Below are positions 1-8,017 of a DNA stretch of 13,144 nt, in pieces. This DNA comes from Actinomycetota bacterium (GTDB lineage Bacteria > Actinomycetota > Coriobacteriia > Anaerosomatales > D1FN1-002). The translations under genes were made by a program, and so were the position numbers. The DNA is taken from NCBI GenBank assembly GCA_005774595.1, contig VAUM01000022.1, forward strand, positions 1-13,144, given 5' to 3'. Position 1 is the stretch's first letter. Each line of letters begins with the position of its first letter. The notes below the pieces were generated by a model. The model was not told where the DNA came from. It ran no database searches and worked only from the letters and a program-made list of their open reading frames with translations.

Positions 1-665
1 TTCCAGAGGTAGCCGACGTTGCGCACCGTCTCGAGCCGTCCCGCCAGCTCCGGCCCGAGCTTCGCGCGGATGCGCCGCACGTGCACGTCGACCGTGCGCG
101 AGCCGCCGTAGTACTCGGTCCCCCACACCCGGCGCAGCAGCGTCTCGCGCCCGTAGGTGCGGTTCGGATGCGTGACGAGGAACGCGAAGAGCGCGTACTC
201 GAGGTACGTGAAGTCGACCGGCGTCGCGGCGATGGTCGCTTGGTAGGTGGCGAGGTTCAGCGTGAGGTCGCCGACGCGCACGATGTCGGCGTCGGTCGCC
301 TCCTCGCCGGGCCACAGCAGCGCGCGCACGCGGGCGGACAGTTCCTCGGCGGACGCGCCGCGCACGAGGAAGTCGCACGGCAGGCGCACCGGCAGGCGCA
401 GCGAGCCGAGCGCGTCGGGCTCCACGATCGCGAGCGCGGAGACCTCGGCGCCGTCGGCCGCGGCGCGCTCGACCTTCTGCAGCAGCGCCTCGGGAGCGTG
501 CCCGCCGTCGACCACGGCGAGGTCGACCCCCCCGCTCGCGAGCGCGGACACGAGGTCGGCGCTGCCGCCCTCAGACACGCGCAAGTCGAGCCCGGTGACC
601 GCCTCGCGCACCCAGGCACGGGTGTGTGCGTCGTCGGACGCGATGTGGACGCTCTTCACGTGCAC
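1..665 (-). CDS. glnR: GlnR-like OmpR-family transcriptional regulator, 3' end cut by window edge
   Basis: The frame is open from the window edge to a GTG at 665 and gives 221 residues. I chose this GTG because GGAGG lies 9 bases upstream; a second in-frame GTG at 659 is possible but further from that site. Residues 4-118 form a degenerate receiver: the acidic pair D11-D12 and D53 (in LAVVDGG) are present, but the conserved Lys-Pro near the end is replaced by R102-G103. Residues 128-221 are a clear winged helix with the motif TVDVHVRRIRAKLG (191-204) followed by ETVRNVGY. From memory, this region and the weak receiver closely resemble actinobacterial GlnR, which controls nitrogen genes and works without normal phosphorylation. 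The position downstream of glnA and a GlnR-box-like site before glnA support the call. Only a few C-terminal residues are missing. It could instead be another OmpR-type orphan regulator. Confidence 0.78.
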   Translation of the reverse strand, partial: MHVKSVHIASDDAHTRAWVREAVTGLDLRVSEGGSADLVSALASGGVDLAVVDGGHAPEALLQKVERAAADGAEVSALAIVEPDALGSLRLPVRLPCDFLVRGASAEELSARVRALLWPGEEATDADIVRVGDLTLNLATYQATIAATPVDFTYLEYALFAFLVTHPNRTYGRETLLRRVWGTEYYGGSRTVDVHVRRIRAKLGPELAGRLETVRNVGYLW

Positions 666-696
666 GATGCTACGCCTCCGGCGCCCGGTACGGACA

Positions 697-727
697 GCGC
701 CGGACGAGGAGAGCCCTCGCCCGGCGC
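697..727 (-). terminator. 13-bp hairpin between glnA and the GlnR-like gene
   Basis: Bases 697-709 pair with 715-727 around a 5-base loop, with one G-U wobble when read as minus-strand RNA. It sits between the glnA stop (755) and the regulator start (665). No T-run follows, so it may be a weak or factor-aided terminator, or a stabiliser/attenuator that lowers regulator expression relative to glnA. Confidence 0.4.
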
Positions 728-754
728 CGTTGCCGTGCCTATCGGTGAGTCATG

Positions 755-2086
755 CTAGATGACGCTCAGGTACCGGTCCATCTCCCACGCGGTCACGTGC
801 TTGATGTAGTCGGCCCACTCGGCCTTCTTGTTCTCGACGTAGAAGCTGTGGATGTGCTCGCCGAGGATCTCCTTCATCGCCTCGGAGTGCTCGAACAACT
901 CGATGGCCTCGCCGAGGTTCTTGGGCAGGGTCTTGATCCCCGCCGCGTCGAGCTCGTCTTGGGACATCTCGAAGATGTCGTTGGTGGCCTCGGGCATGAG
1001 CTCCAGCTGCTCCTCGATGCCCTTCAGGCCGGCGCCGAGCATGACGGCGAACGCCAGGTACGGGTTGCACGAGGGGTCCGGCGAGCGGAGCTCGATGCGG
1101 GTCGCGGCCTCCTTGCCGGGCTTGTAGAGCGGCACGCGCACCATCGCCGAGCGGTTGGCCTGCGCCCACGAGACGTAGGTCGGGGCCTCGTAGCCGGGGA
1201 CCAGGCGCTTGTACGAGTTGACGAGCGGGTTGGTCACCGCGCAGAACTCGGGCGCGTACTTGAGCAGACCGGCGATGTAGTGGCGGCAGATCTTGCTCAG
1301 GTGGCCGGGCTGGCTCGCGTCGAAGAACGCGTTGCCGTCCTTGGTGAACAGCGACTGGTGCGTGTGCATGCCGGAGCCGTTCTGACCCTGGATGGGCTTC
1401 GGCATGAACGTCGCGTACACGCCGTTGGCGTACGCGATCTCCTTGACCACCAGACGGTAGGTCATGACGTTGTCCGCCATCGTGAGGGCGTCCGCGTAGC
1501 GCAGGTCGATCTCGTGCTGCGAAGGAGCGACCTCATGGTGCGAGTACTCGACCGGGATGCCCATCTTCTCCAGCGTGAGCACCGTGTCGCGGCGCAGGTC
1601 GCTGGCGATGTCGAGCGGGGTCAGGTCGAAGTAGCCGCCCTGGTCGAGGACCTCGGTGCCCTGGTCGTCGGCGAAGTAGAAGAACTCGAGTTCGGGACCG
1701 ACGTACATCGTGTAACCCATGTCCGCGGCCTTCTTGAGCATCCGCTTCAGCGCGTGACGGGGGCAGCCCTCGAACGGCTCGCCGCTGGGCTTCGTGATGT
1801 CGGTGAACAGGCGTGCGACGCCCTGCTCCTCGGGACGCCACGGGATGACCTGGAACGTGGAGGCATCCGGGAACGCGACCATGTCCGACTCCTGGATGCG
1901 GGTGAAGCCGTCGATCGAGCTGCCGTCGAAGCCCATGCCCTCCTCGAAGGCGCCTTCGAGCTCCGAGTCCGTGACGGCGAACGACTTCAGGACGCCGAGC
2001 ACGTCGGTGAACCAGAAGCGGACGAACTTGATGCCCCGCTCCTCCACCGTCTTGATCACGTACTGCTTGTCGAACCTCGGTGCCAT
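755..2086 (-). CDS. glnA: Glutamine synthetase, type I (GSI-alpha-like)
   Basis: The protein has 443 residues and makes glutamine from glutamate, ammonia and ATP in the cytoplasm. Family signatures are complete: DGSS at 54-57, metal-binding glutamates in GPELEFF (130-136), HHEVAPSQHE (183-192), NGSGMHTHQS (236-245), the flap glutamate E300 in PGYEAP, and RIELRSPDPSCNP (330-342). The length and the C-terminal part (residues 360-443) match the Bacillus-type alpha group; the adenylylation-loop tyrosine region of GSI-beta enzymes is not apparent, so control is probably by feedback or transcription. I chose the ATG at 2086 because GAGGAGG (2096-2102) sits 9 bases upstream; the TTG codons at 2095 and 2092 lie too close to that site. 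The GlnR-like gene follows 89 bases downstream. Confidence 0.97.
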   Translation of the reverse strand: MAPRFDKQYVIKTVEERGIKFVRFWFTDVLGVLKSFAVTDSELEGAFEEGMGFDGSSIDGFTRIQESDMVAFPDASTFQVIPWRPEEQGVARLFTDITKPSGEPFEGCPRHALKRMLKKAADMGYTMYVGPELEFFYFADDQGTEVLDQGGYFDLTPLDIASDLRRDTVLTLEKMGIPVEYSHHEVAPSQHEIDLRYADALTMADNVMTYRLVVKEIAYANGVYATFMPKPIQGQNGSGMHTHQSLFTKDGNAFFDASQPGHLSKICRHYIAGLLKYAPEFCAVTNPLVNSYKRLVPGYEAPTYVSWAQANRSAMVRVPLYKPGKEAATRIELRSPDPSCNPYLAFAVMLGAGLKGIEEQLELMPEATNDIFEMSQDELDAAGIKTLPKNLGEAIELFEHSEAMKEILGEHIHSFYVENKKAEWADYIKHVTAWEMDRYLSVI

Positions 2087-2095
2087 GCTCAACAA

Positions 2096-2161
2096 CCTCC
2101 TCGACTCATCGGCCCGGTCGCAAAGGAGGCGCGACGCGGCCCTTCCCGACCCTTGATGAGT
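2096..2161 (-). promoter_or_regulatory. Candidate structured glnA leader with ribosome-site-sequestering pseudoknot
   Basis: Read as minus-strand RNA, ACTCATC (2161-2155) pairs perfectly with GATGAGT (2110-2104), ending two bases before the ribosome binding site. Inside, bases 2139-2131 pair with 2121-2114 (8 pairs, one bulged C at 2136), closing a 9-base loop at 2130-2122. The loop segment CCUCCUU (2129-2123) is complementary over 7 bases (one wobble) to the ribosome binding site GAGGAGG (2102-2096). This would form an H-type pseudoknot hiding the glnA start, as in several translational riboswitches. The ligand, if any, is unknown. A caveat is that the best -10 candidate would start transcription inside the outer 5' arm, so the outer stem may be incomplete in the RNA; the inner stem and pseudoknot would survive. 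Confidence 0.45.
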
Positions 2162-2163
2162 GC

Positions 2164-2169
2164 AGTCTA
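2164..2169 (-). promoter_or_regulatory. Possible -10 element of glnA
   Basis: TAGACT (4 of 6 matches to TATAAT) lies 11 bases downstream of the GlnR-box-like site, with no recognisable -35. This is the layout of OmpR/PhoB-type activated promoters, in which the activator site replaces the -35. An alternative, TATCTA at 2206-2201, also lacks a -35 and would put the box over the start site. Confidence 0.3.
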
Positions 2170-2180
2170 GAGGCGCGCGT

Positions 2181-2196
2181 GTTTCGGGGCTGTTAC
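2181..2196 (-). promoter_or_regulatory. GlnR-box-like operator upstream of glnA
   Basis: On the minus strand the sequence reads GTAAC-N6-GAAAC, an exact match to the core of the known actinobacterial GlnR box (GTNAC-N6-GAAAC). A weak extra half site, GTATC, lies six bases upstream. The site is 94-110 bases before the glnA ATG, and a GlnR-like gene lies just downstream of glnA. The positional match to glnA is what makes it convincing, since ten fixed bases alone could occur by chance. Confidence 0.6.
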
Positions 2197-2234
2197 GCGA
2201 TAGATACCCCGTTGCGGAGGCGCCGCGCAGGGCG

Positions 2235-3068
2235 CTACGGCAGCGTCTCGTAGAGGTACTCGCGGGTGTCTGCCGACGCTCCCGCGAAGATCTCCTTGGT
2301 GCTCAGAGCGCCGAGGTCGGCGTATGCGTCCATCGCACGCCGTTTTGCGGCCACGTCCGCGTCCGTGCCGCACACGAACCGCGGCGCGACCCGCCGCGAG
2401 GCCCGCGAGCCGTAGACGTAGACGCCGAAGAACCACGCGCGGTCCGTATCCGACCGGGTGACCTGCACGACCCCGTCGTGCACGGCGTCGTGGTCCGGGC
2501 GCTGCTGAGAGTCTCCGCGCAGGCTCGCCAGCGACCCGCCGCCGCCGTACGCCGCGGGCGCGAGGTACCCGACCGCCCCCTGCGGCGCGGCGACGCCCTC
2601 GAGCGCGGCAGCGACCGCGGCCGCCGTCACGCCCCTGTCCGGCATGCCGGTCGCCCCGTGCGACTGCGCTCGGCCGAGGAAGCGCAGCTCGGTGACGCCG
2701 AGCGCGCCCATCGCGTCGCGGTACTCGCCTCGGCGCGCGAGCCCGAAGTCCCACCGGTCGCGGTCGCCGTCGCCGTCGACGTCCGCTCCTGCCGGCCCCT
2801 GCGCCCACGCGGTCGCGTACTGGGACGCCTCACCGTCGGTGCACAGCACGCCGATCACGCGACGCCCCTCGCGCACGTTCGCGGCGATCGTCTGGCCCAT
2901 CGCGTAGGTCTCGTCGTCCGGGTGCGGGCTGACAACGATGGCGGTGCCCGGCGCGAGCGGCGGCGCGATCGGCGCGCGCCACGCCGCGTACGCCGCGAGG
3001 GCGGCCGTCACCGCTCCGCCGATCACGGCGACGGCGGCGAGGGCACGCTTGCGGCTGACGACGGGCAT
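2235..3068 (-). CDS. PIG-L family deacetylase, membrane-anchored or secreted
   Basis: The protein has 277 residues. PIG-L (LmbE-like) enzymes are metal-dependent deacetylases, mostly of N-acetylglucosamine-containing substrates. The metal and catalytic motif PHPDDE is at 48-53, followed by CTDGE at 76-80, and the second metal-ligand motif appears as PDHDAVHDG (191-199). A basic N-terminus and a hydrophobic stretch at about 9-30 suggest a signal anchor, placing the domain outside the cytoplasm. An Asp-rich run, DVDGDGDRDRWD (96-107), resembles a calcium-binding loop and is unusual for the family. The ATG at 3068 follows GGGAGGG but with only 2 bases between, closer than ideal; no better in-frame start was found. 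It is divergent from the acyltransferase gene at 3157. The true substrate cannot be told from sequence. Confidence 0.85.
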   Translation of the reverse strand: MPVVSRKRALAAVAVIGGAVTAALAAYAAWRAPIAPPLAPGTAIVVSPHPDDETYAMGQTIAANVREGRRVIGVLCTDGEASQYATAWAQGPAGADVDGDGDRDRWDFGLARRGEYRDAMGALGVTELRFLGRAQSHGATGMPDRGVTAAAVAAALEGVAAPQGAVGYLAPAAYGGGGSLASLRGDSQQRPDHDAVHDGVVQVTRSDTDRAWFFGVYVYGSRASRRVAPRFVCGTDADVAAKRRAMDAYADLGALSTKEIFAGASADTREYLYETLP

Positions 3069-3104
3069 GGCCCTCCCGTGGCGGTGGAGGCTGCGAGCAC
3101 CATG

Positions 3105-3110
3105 TATGAT
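3105..3110 (+). promoter_or_regulatory. Possible -10 element for the acyltransferase gene
   Basis: TATGAT (5 of 6 matches to TATAAT) lies in the 88-base divergent gap. No convincing -35 is seen at the right distance. If real, it rules out the ATG codons at 3106 and 3109 as starts and favours the GTG at 3157. Confidence 0.25.
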
Positions 3111-3156
3111 GACGCAATCCTCCCCTCGCGGGGGCAGTGCGAGCGACAGGGGCGCC

Positions 3157-4320
3157 GTGACCGCGAAGGCCCAGACGAGCAAGCCGGGACGCCTGGTGTC
3201 GATCGACGCCGTGCGCGGCCTGACTGTGCTGCTCATGATCTTCATGGACCACACCGCGAACGCGACCGCGCTGGCGGCCGGGCCGTTCGCGTTCCTCGTG
3301 CACCCGCACTGGCACGGCTTCAAGCTGCCGGACTCGGTGTTCCCCGCCTTCATCTTCATCGCGGGCGTCTCGATGGCGTTCTCGACGCGCGGGCTCACGT
3401 CGTGGGCCGAGATGCGCAAGGCGGCGCCGACGCTGCTGCGGCGCATCGCGCTGCTGTTCGCACTCGGGCTGGCGCTGAACTGGGCGAAGTACGGCCTGCC
3501 GCTGCGGTACATGGGTGTGCTGCAGCGCATCGCGCTGGCCACGCTGGTGGCCTGGCCGCTCCTGCGGCTGCGCCCGCGCACGCTCGTGGCGACCGCGCTC
3601 GCGATGCTGGCCGTGCACACCGCGCTGCTCCTGTGGGTGCCCGCCGGAAGCGTGACGCCGGGCGGATGGGTCGCCGCGGCTTCCACGCCCGAGACCATCG
3701 CCGTGGCCAAGCACGCCACGATCGCCGGGTGGCTCGACCGCGGGCTGCTCGGCGTCGCTCACACGTACAAGGGCAGCGGCTTCGACCCGGAAGGCCTGCT
3801 CGGCGTGCTGTCGTCCGCGGCGCAGATGCTGCTCGGGCTCGCGTTCGGCAAGCTGCTGGCGGGCGACGCGCGCAGCGGCGAGCGGCTGCCGGCGCTTGCT
3901 GCCGGCTGCGCGGCGATGCTGGCCGCCGGGCTGGCGCTGTCGCCGTGGGTGCCGCTCAACAAGTACCTGTGGACCTCGACGTTCGTGCTGGTCAGTTCCG
4001 CGGCGTGCGGCGTGGCGATCCTCGCGTTCTACCTCGCGGCCGACGCGCCCGGGCGCACGAAGCTGCTCGGCTGGCTCGTGCCGACCGGCCGCAACGCGCT
4101 CGCACTGTACATCGCGAGCAACGTGCTCATCGTCGGCCTGCGTTACCTGCCCTTCACCGCCGAGGCGGGCCGGTTCCACGGCATCGAGGCGCTCGGGCGG
4201 ATCCTCGAGCCGGCACTCGGCGGGGCCGGCGCGTCGCTCGCGCTGTCGGCGGCCCAGTGCGCGCTGTGGATGGCGGTCGCGTGGGCGCTCGACCGCAAGC
4301 GGGTCTACATCAAGCTGTAG
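3157..4320 (+). CDS. Multi-spanning acyltransferase of the HGSNAT / NagX (COG4299, DUF5009) type
   Basis: The protein has 387 residues and about ten hydrophobic segments. It starts with VSIDAVRGLTV (14-24), the typical opening of this family. The stretch HPHWHG (49-54) followed by DSVFPAFIFIAG (59-70) aligns by eye with the human lysosomal heparan-alpha-glucosaminide N-acetyltransferase region that carries the active-site histidine (H49 here). Such enzymes move acetyl groups across the membrane onto an amino sugar. The start is uncertain: GTG 3157 has AGGGG 4 bases upstream; ATG 3106 would add 17 residues but overlaps a -10-like hexamer and has its GGAGG 15 bases away. It is divergent from a PIG-L deacetylase, which suggests a shared cell-surface glycan or glycolipid. 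Substrate not determinable. Confidence 0.82.
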   Translation: MTAKAQTSKPGRLVSIDAVRGLTVLLMIFMDHTANATALAAGPFAFLVHPHWHGFKLPDSVFPAFIFIAGVSMAFSTRGLTSWAEMRKAAPTLLRRIALLFALGLALNWAKYGLPLRYMGVLQRIALATLVAWPLLRLRPRTLVATALAMLAVHTALLLWVPAGSVTPGGWVAAASTPETIAVAKHATIAGWLDRGLLGVAHTYKGSGFDPEGLLGVLSSAAQMLLGLAFGKLLAGDARSGERLPALAAGCAAMLAAGLALSPWVPLNKYLWTSTFVLVSSAACGVAILAFYLAADAPGRTKLLGWLVPTGRNALALYIASNVLIVGLRYLPFTAEAGRFHGIEALGRILEPALGGAGASLALSAAQCALWMAVAWALDRKRVYIKL

Positions 4321-4336
4321 GGCACGCGGACCCCGC

Positions 4337-4362
4337 CGTCGGCCGGGCTTCCGGACGCGACG
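4337..4362. terminator. Hairpin in the convergent gap, first of two
   Basis: CGTCG (4337-4341) pairs with CGACG (4358-4362), and inside it CCGG (4343-4346) pairs with CCGG (4351-4354) around a GCTT loop. It lies 16 bases after the acyltransferase stop. It has no T-run, so termination activity is a guess from position. Confidence 0.3.
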
Positions 4363-4397
4363 CGGCGGGCGCCCCCGTCATCCGGAGACGCCCGCCG
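4363..4397. terminator. GC-only inverted repeat in the convergent gap, second of two
   Basis: CGGCGGGCG (4363-4371) pairs perfectly with CGCCCGCCG (4389-4397) across a 17-base loop. It lies between the ends of the acyltransferase gene (+, 4320) and the glutamate synthase GXGXG gene (-, 4434), so it could terminate both. There is no T-run on either side. Confidence 0.35.
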
Positions 4398-4433
4398 GCT
4401 CGCGCTACAGAGGCGACAGGGTGGGGGGCCGCC

Positions 4434-5258
4434 TCAGTACGCGTACAACTTGCCGTACGGCCGGTGCGAGACCGGCACCAGCTTCGTGAACGGCGCCGAG
4501 AGCACCTCGGCGATGTCCACGTCAAGGTCCGCGCAGTACTCCTCGAGGACGGGCGTGAGCTCCGCCAGGTCCTCGTCGGTGGCGGTGAAGATGCCGCACT
4601 CCTTGCCCACCTGCCACGACTCCACCTCGCCGCGCAGGTAGATCGTGCCGCCGTGCATGCCGGCCCCGCAGTAGCCGCCGACTAGCGGCCCCTCCTGCCC
4701 GCCGAACATCCCGAGCAGCACGAGCAGGCCGCCGGCCATGTACTCGCCGAAGAAGTCGCGGGCCTTGCCGCCGCACACCATGACCGGCACGTTGCCCTCG
4801 TACGCCTTCATGTGGATGCCGACGCGATAGCCGACGTCGCCGCGCACGAACACGCGGCCGCCGCGCATGCCGTAGCCGAGCACGTCGCCGGCGTCGCCGT
4901 GGACGATCACCTTGCCGGCGTTCATCGTGTTGCCGACGCCGTCCTGCGCGTTGCCGAACACCTCGACGACCGGGCCGTCCATGAACATCGCGAGGTCGTT
5001 GCCGGGCGTGCCGTGGACCTCGATGCGCACGCCGGGGGCCTTGATGCCGGTCCCGATGTACCGCTGGCCGTTGACGTCGCGGATGACGACGCTCTTCGCG
5101 CCGGATCCCACGGCCGCGCGGACCGCCTCGTTCATCTCCTTGTAGTACACGTCGCGCGCCTCGATCGTGGCGGTGTCGCCCTTGACCGTGACCTTCGGCG
5201 CGACCTTGAGGTAGCCCTCGAACGGAGCGGTCAGGTCCATCTCGCGTGTGGGTCCCAT
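4434..5258 (-). CDS. gltB3: Glutamate synthase, GXGXG (C-terminal) domain subunit
   Basis: The protein has 274 residues and corresponds to the C-terminal beta-helix domain of bacterial GltB, a separate gene here as in many archaea and anaerobes. The glycine repeats run over about 102-205: GNAQDGVGNTMNAG, GDAGDVLGYGMRGG, and later GGYCGAGMHGG. In large GltB this domain is structural and bridges the amidotransferase and synthase domains. The ATG at 5258 has GGGGAGG 5 bases upstream, overlapping the stop of the FMN subunit gene (11-base gap), so the two are cotranscribed. It is the last gene of the operon; the next gene is convergent, so no gltD follows. A family member, the FwdC/FmdC subunit of formylmethanofuran dehydrogenase, is unlikely in this context. 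Confidence 0.93.
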   Translation of the reverse strand: MGPTREMDLTAPFEGYLKVAPKVTVKGDTATIEARDVYYKEMNEAVRAAVGSGAKSVVIRDVNGQRYIGTGIKAPGVRIEVHGTPGNDLAMFMDGPVVEVFGNAQDGVGNTMNAGKVIVHGDAGDVLGYGMRGGRVFVRGDVGYRVGIHMKAYEGNVPVMVCGGKARDFFGEYMAGGLLVLLGMFGGQEGPLVGGYCGAGMHGGTIYLRGEVESWQVGKECGIFTATDEDLAELTPVLEEYCADLDVDIAEVLSAPFTKLVPVSHRPYGKLYAY

Positions 5259-5269
5259 CGTGGCCTCCC

Positions 5270-6781
<1,512 letters not shown>

Positions 6782-6785
6782 GGTT

Positions 6786-8012
6786 TCAGCCCACCTCCAC
6801 CGTCTCGCAGGGTTCGGCGCCCGCGGTCACGGCGCATGAGATCTCGGACGCCGACAGGTGCAGGTCGCCGTGGATCGGCCAGTCCATGCCCGCCACGCGC
6901 GCGATGACCGGCTCGCCGGCCTTGGGCGCCCAGACGCGGTCCGGCTCGGCCATGACGCTGCGGATCGCGGACTCCTCGGAGGCGACCATGATCACGGAGC
7001 CGGTGCGCGCCGCGACGAGCGGGCGCAGCTTGATGCGGTCGTTGAGCGCCACCATGCCGCCGTTGAAGCCGAGCACGATGGCGAAGGGACCGTTGAGCAT
7101 CGCGGGGCCGTAGACCGCGCGCAGTGAGCGCATGACCTCGGCCTCGGCGGCCGGCATGCGGTCGATCTCGGACCACAGCGGGCTCGCGAGCGCTTTGCAC
7201 GCCAGCGAGATCGGCAGCTTGTGGCGGCGCAGCATGAGGTCGAAGAGGTACGCGGCGACCTCGGTGTCGGTGCCGAGCGTGCACCTGTAGCCGAACTGCT
7301 CGAGGTAACGGCTGTTGATGCCATAGCTCGAGATCTCGCCGTTGTGCACGATCGACCAGTCGAGCAGCGTGAACGGGTGCGCGCCGCCCCACCAGCCCGG
7401 CGTGTTCGTCGGGAAGCGGTTGTGGCCGACCCAGGTGTGACCCTCGTACTCCTCGAGGCGATAGAAGTGCGCGATCTGTTCGGGATAGCCGACGCCCTTG
7501 AACGCGCCCATGTTCTTGCCCGAGGACGCCACGAACGCGCCGTCGACGGTGCCGTTGATGAGCATGACCGCGTGGACGACGAAATCCTCGGCGCTCATGC
7601 CGGACTCCTCGAGCTTGCCCGGGTCGGGCTTGAGGAAGTAGCGCCACAGCAGCGGCGGCTCGCCGATGCCCGGGGTTGCCCGCGTCGGCATCGGCTCGGC
7701 GATGTCGACGAGGAAGCGTCCGGCGAAGACCTCCTCGGCGCGCGCCTTGGCCTCGGCGTCGTGGTACATCATGTGGAAGCAGAAGTGGTCGGCGAACTCG
7801 GGGTAGATGCCGTAGCCGGCGAAGCCGCCCCCGAGCCCGTTGCCGCGGTCGTGCTGGATCGCCATCGCGCGGATGGCGGTCTCGCCGCTCATCAGCGAGC
7901 CGGACTCGTCGCAGATGCCCATCAGCCCGCAGCCGCCGTGGATCTTGAACGGCGACTCCTCGCGGTAGCGCGTCGGGTCGAACCCACGCCAGCTGTCGAT
8001 GTCGTAGGTCAT
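6786..8012 (-). CDS. gltB1: Glutamate synthase, glutamine amidotransferase (class II) subunit
   Basis: The protein has 408 residues and releases ammonia from glutamine for the synthase subunit. Class II amidotransferase motifs are visible: the nucleophile candidate C28 in GGCGLMG, RFPTNTPG (199-206), the HNGE box (223-226) and GTDTE (247-251). The cysteine is not at position 2; 27 residues precede it, so removal of a short propeptide is expected, as in E. coli GltB, if the free N-terminal cysteine is needed. I chose the ATG at 8012 because GAGGAG lies 8 bases upstream inside the last codons of the Hdr-like gene. A GTG at 8021 overlaps that gene's stop (GTGA) but has no usable ribosome site. 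Tight spacing to both neighbours indicates one transcript. Confidence 0.95.
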   Translation of the reverse strand: MTYDIDSWRGFDPTRYREESPFKIHGGCGLMGICDESGSLMSGETAIRAMAIQHDRGNGLGGGFAGYGIYPEFADHFCFHMMYHDAEAKARAEEVFAGRFLVDIAEPMPTRATPGIGEPPLLWRYFLKPDPGKLEESGMSAEDFVVHAVMLINGTVDGAFVASSGKNMGAFKGVGYPEQIAHFYRLEEYEGHTWVGHNRFPTNTPGWWGGAHPFTLLDWSIVHNGEISSYGINSRYLEQFGYRCTLGTDTEVAAYLFDLMLRRHKLPISLACKALASPLWSEIDRMPAAEAEVMRSLRAVYGPAMLNGPFAIVLGFNGGMVALNDRIKLRPLVAARTGSVIMVASEESAIRSVMAEPDRVWAPKAGEPVIARVAGMDWPIHGDLHLSASEISCAVTAGAEPCETVEVG

Positions 8013-8017
8013 GTCGC

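Noticed and set aside
2087..2095. TTG codons at 2095 and 2092 as glnA starts
   Set aside because: They are within a few bases of GAGGAGG; the ATG at 2086 has proper spacing and fits the usual family N-terminus.
2122..2129. AAAGGAGG on the plus strand looks like a strong ribosome site
   Set aside because: No start codon with a coding frame lies at a suitable distance on the plus strand. The same bases are better explained as the minus-strand anti-ribosome-site loop.
2160..4685. Very long plus-strand open frame (841 codons), and similar long antisense frames at 752-2170, 5246-6907 and 9156-11267
   Set aside because: They lie opposite or out of frame with well-recognised genes and are rich in Arg, Ala, Gly and His with no family motifs, as expected from shadow frames in GC-rich DNA.
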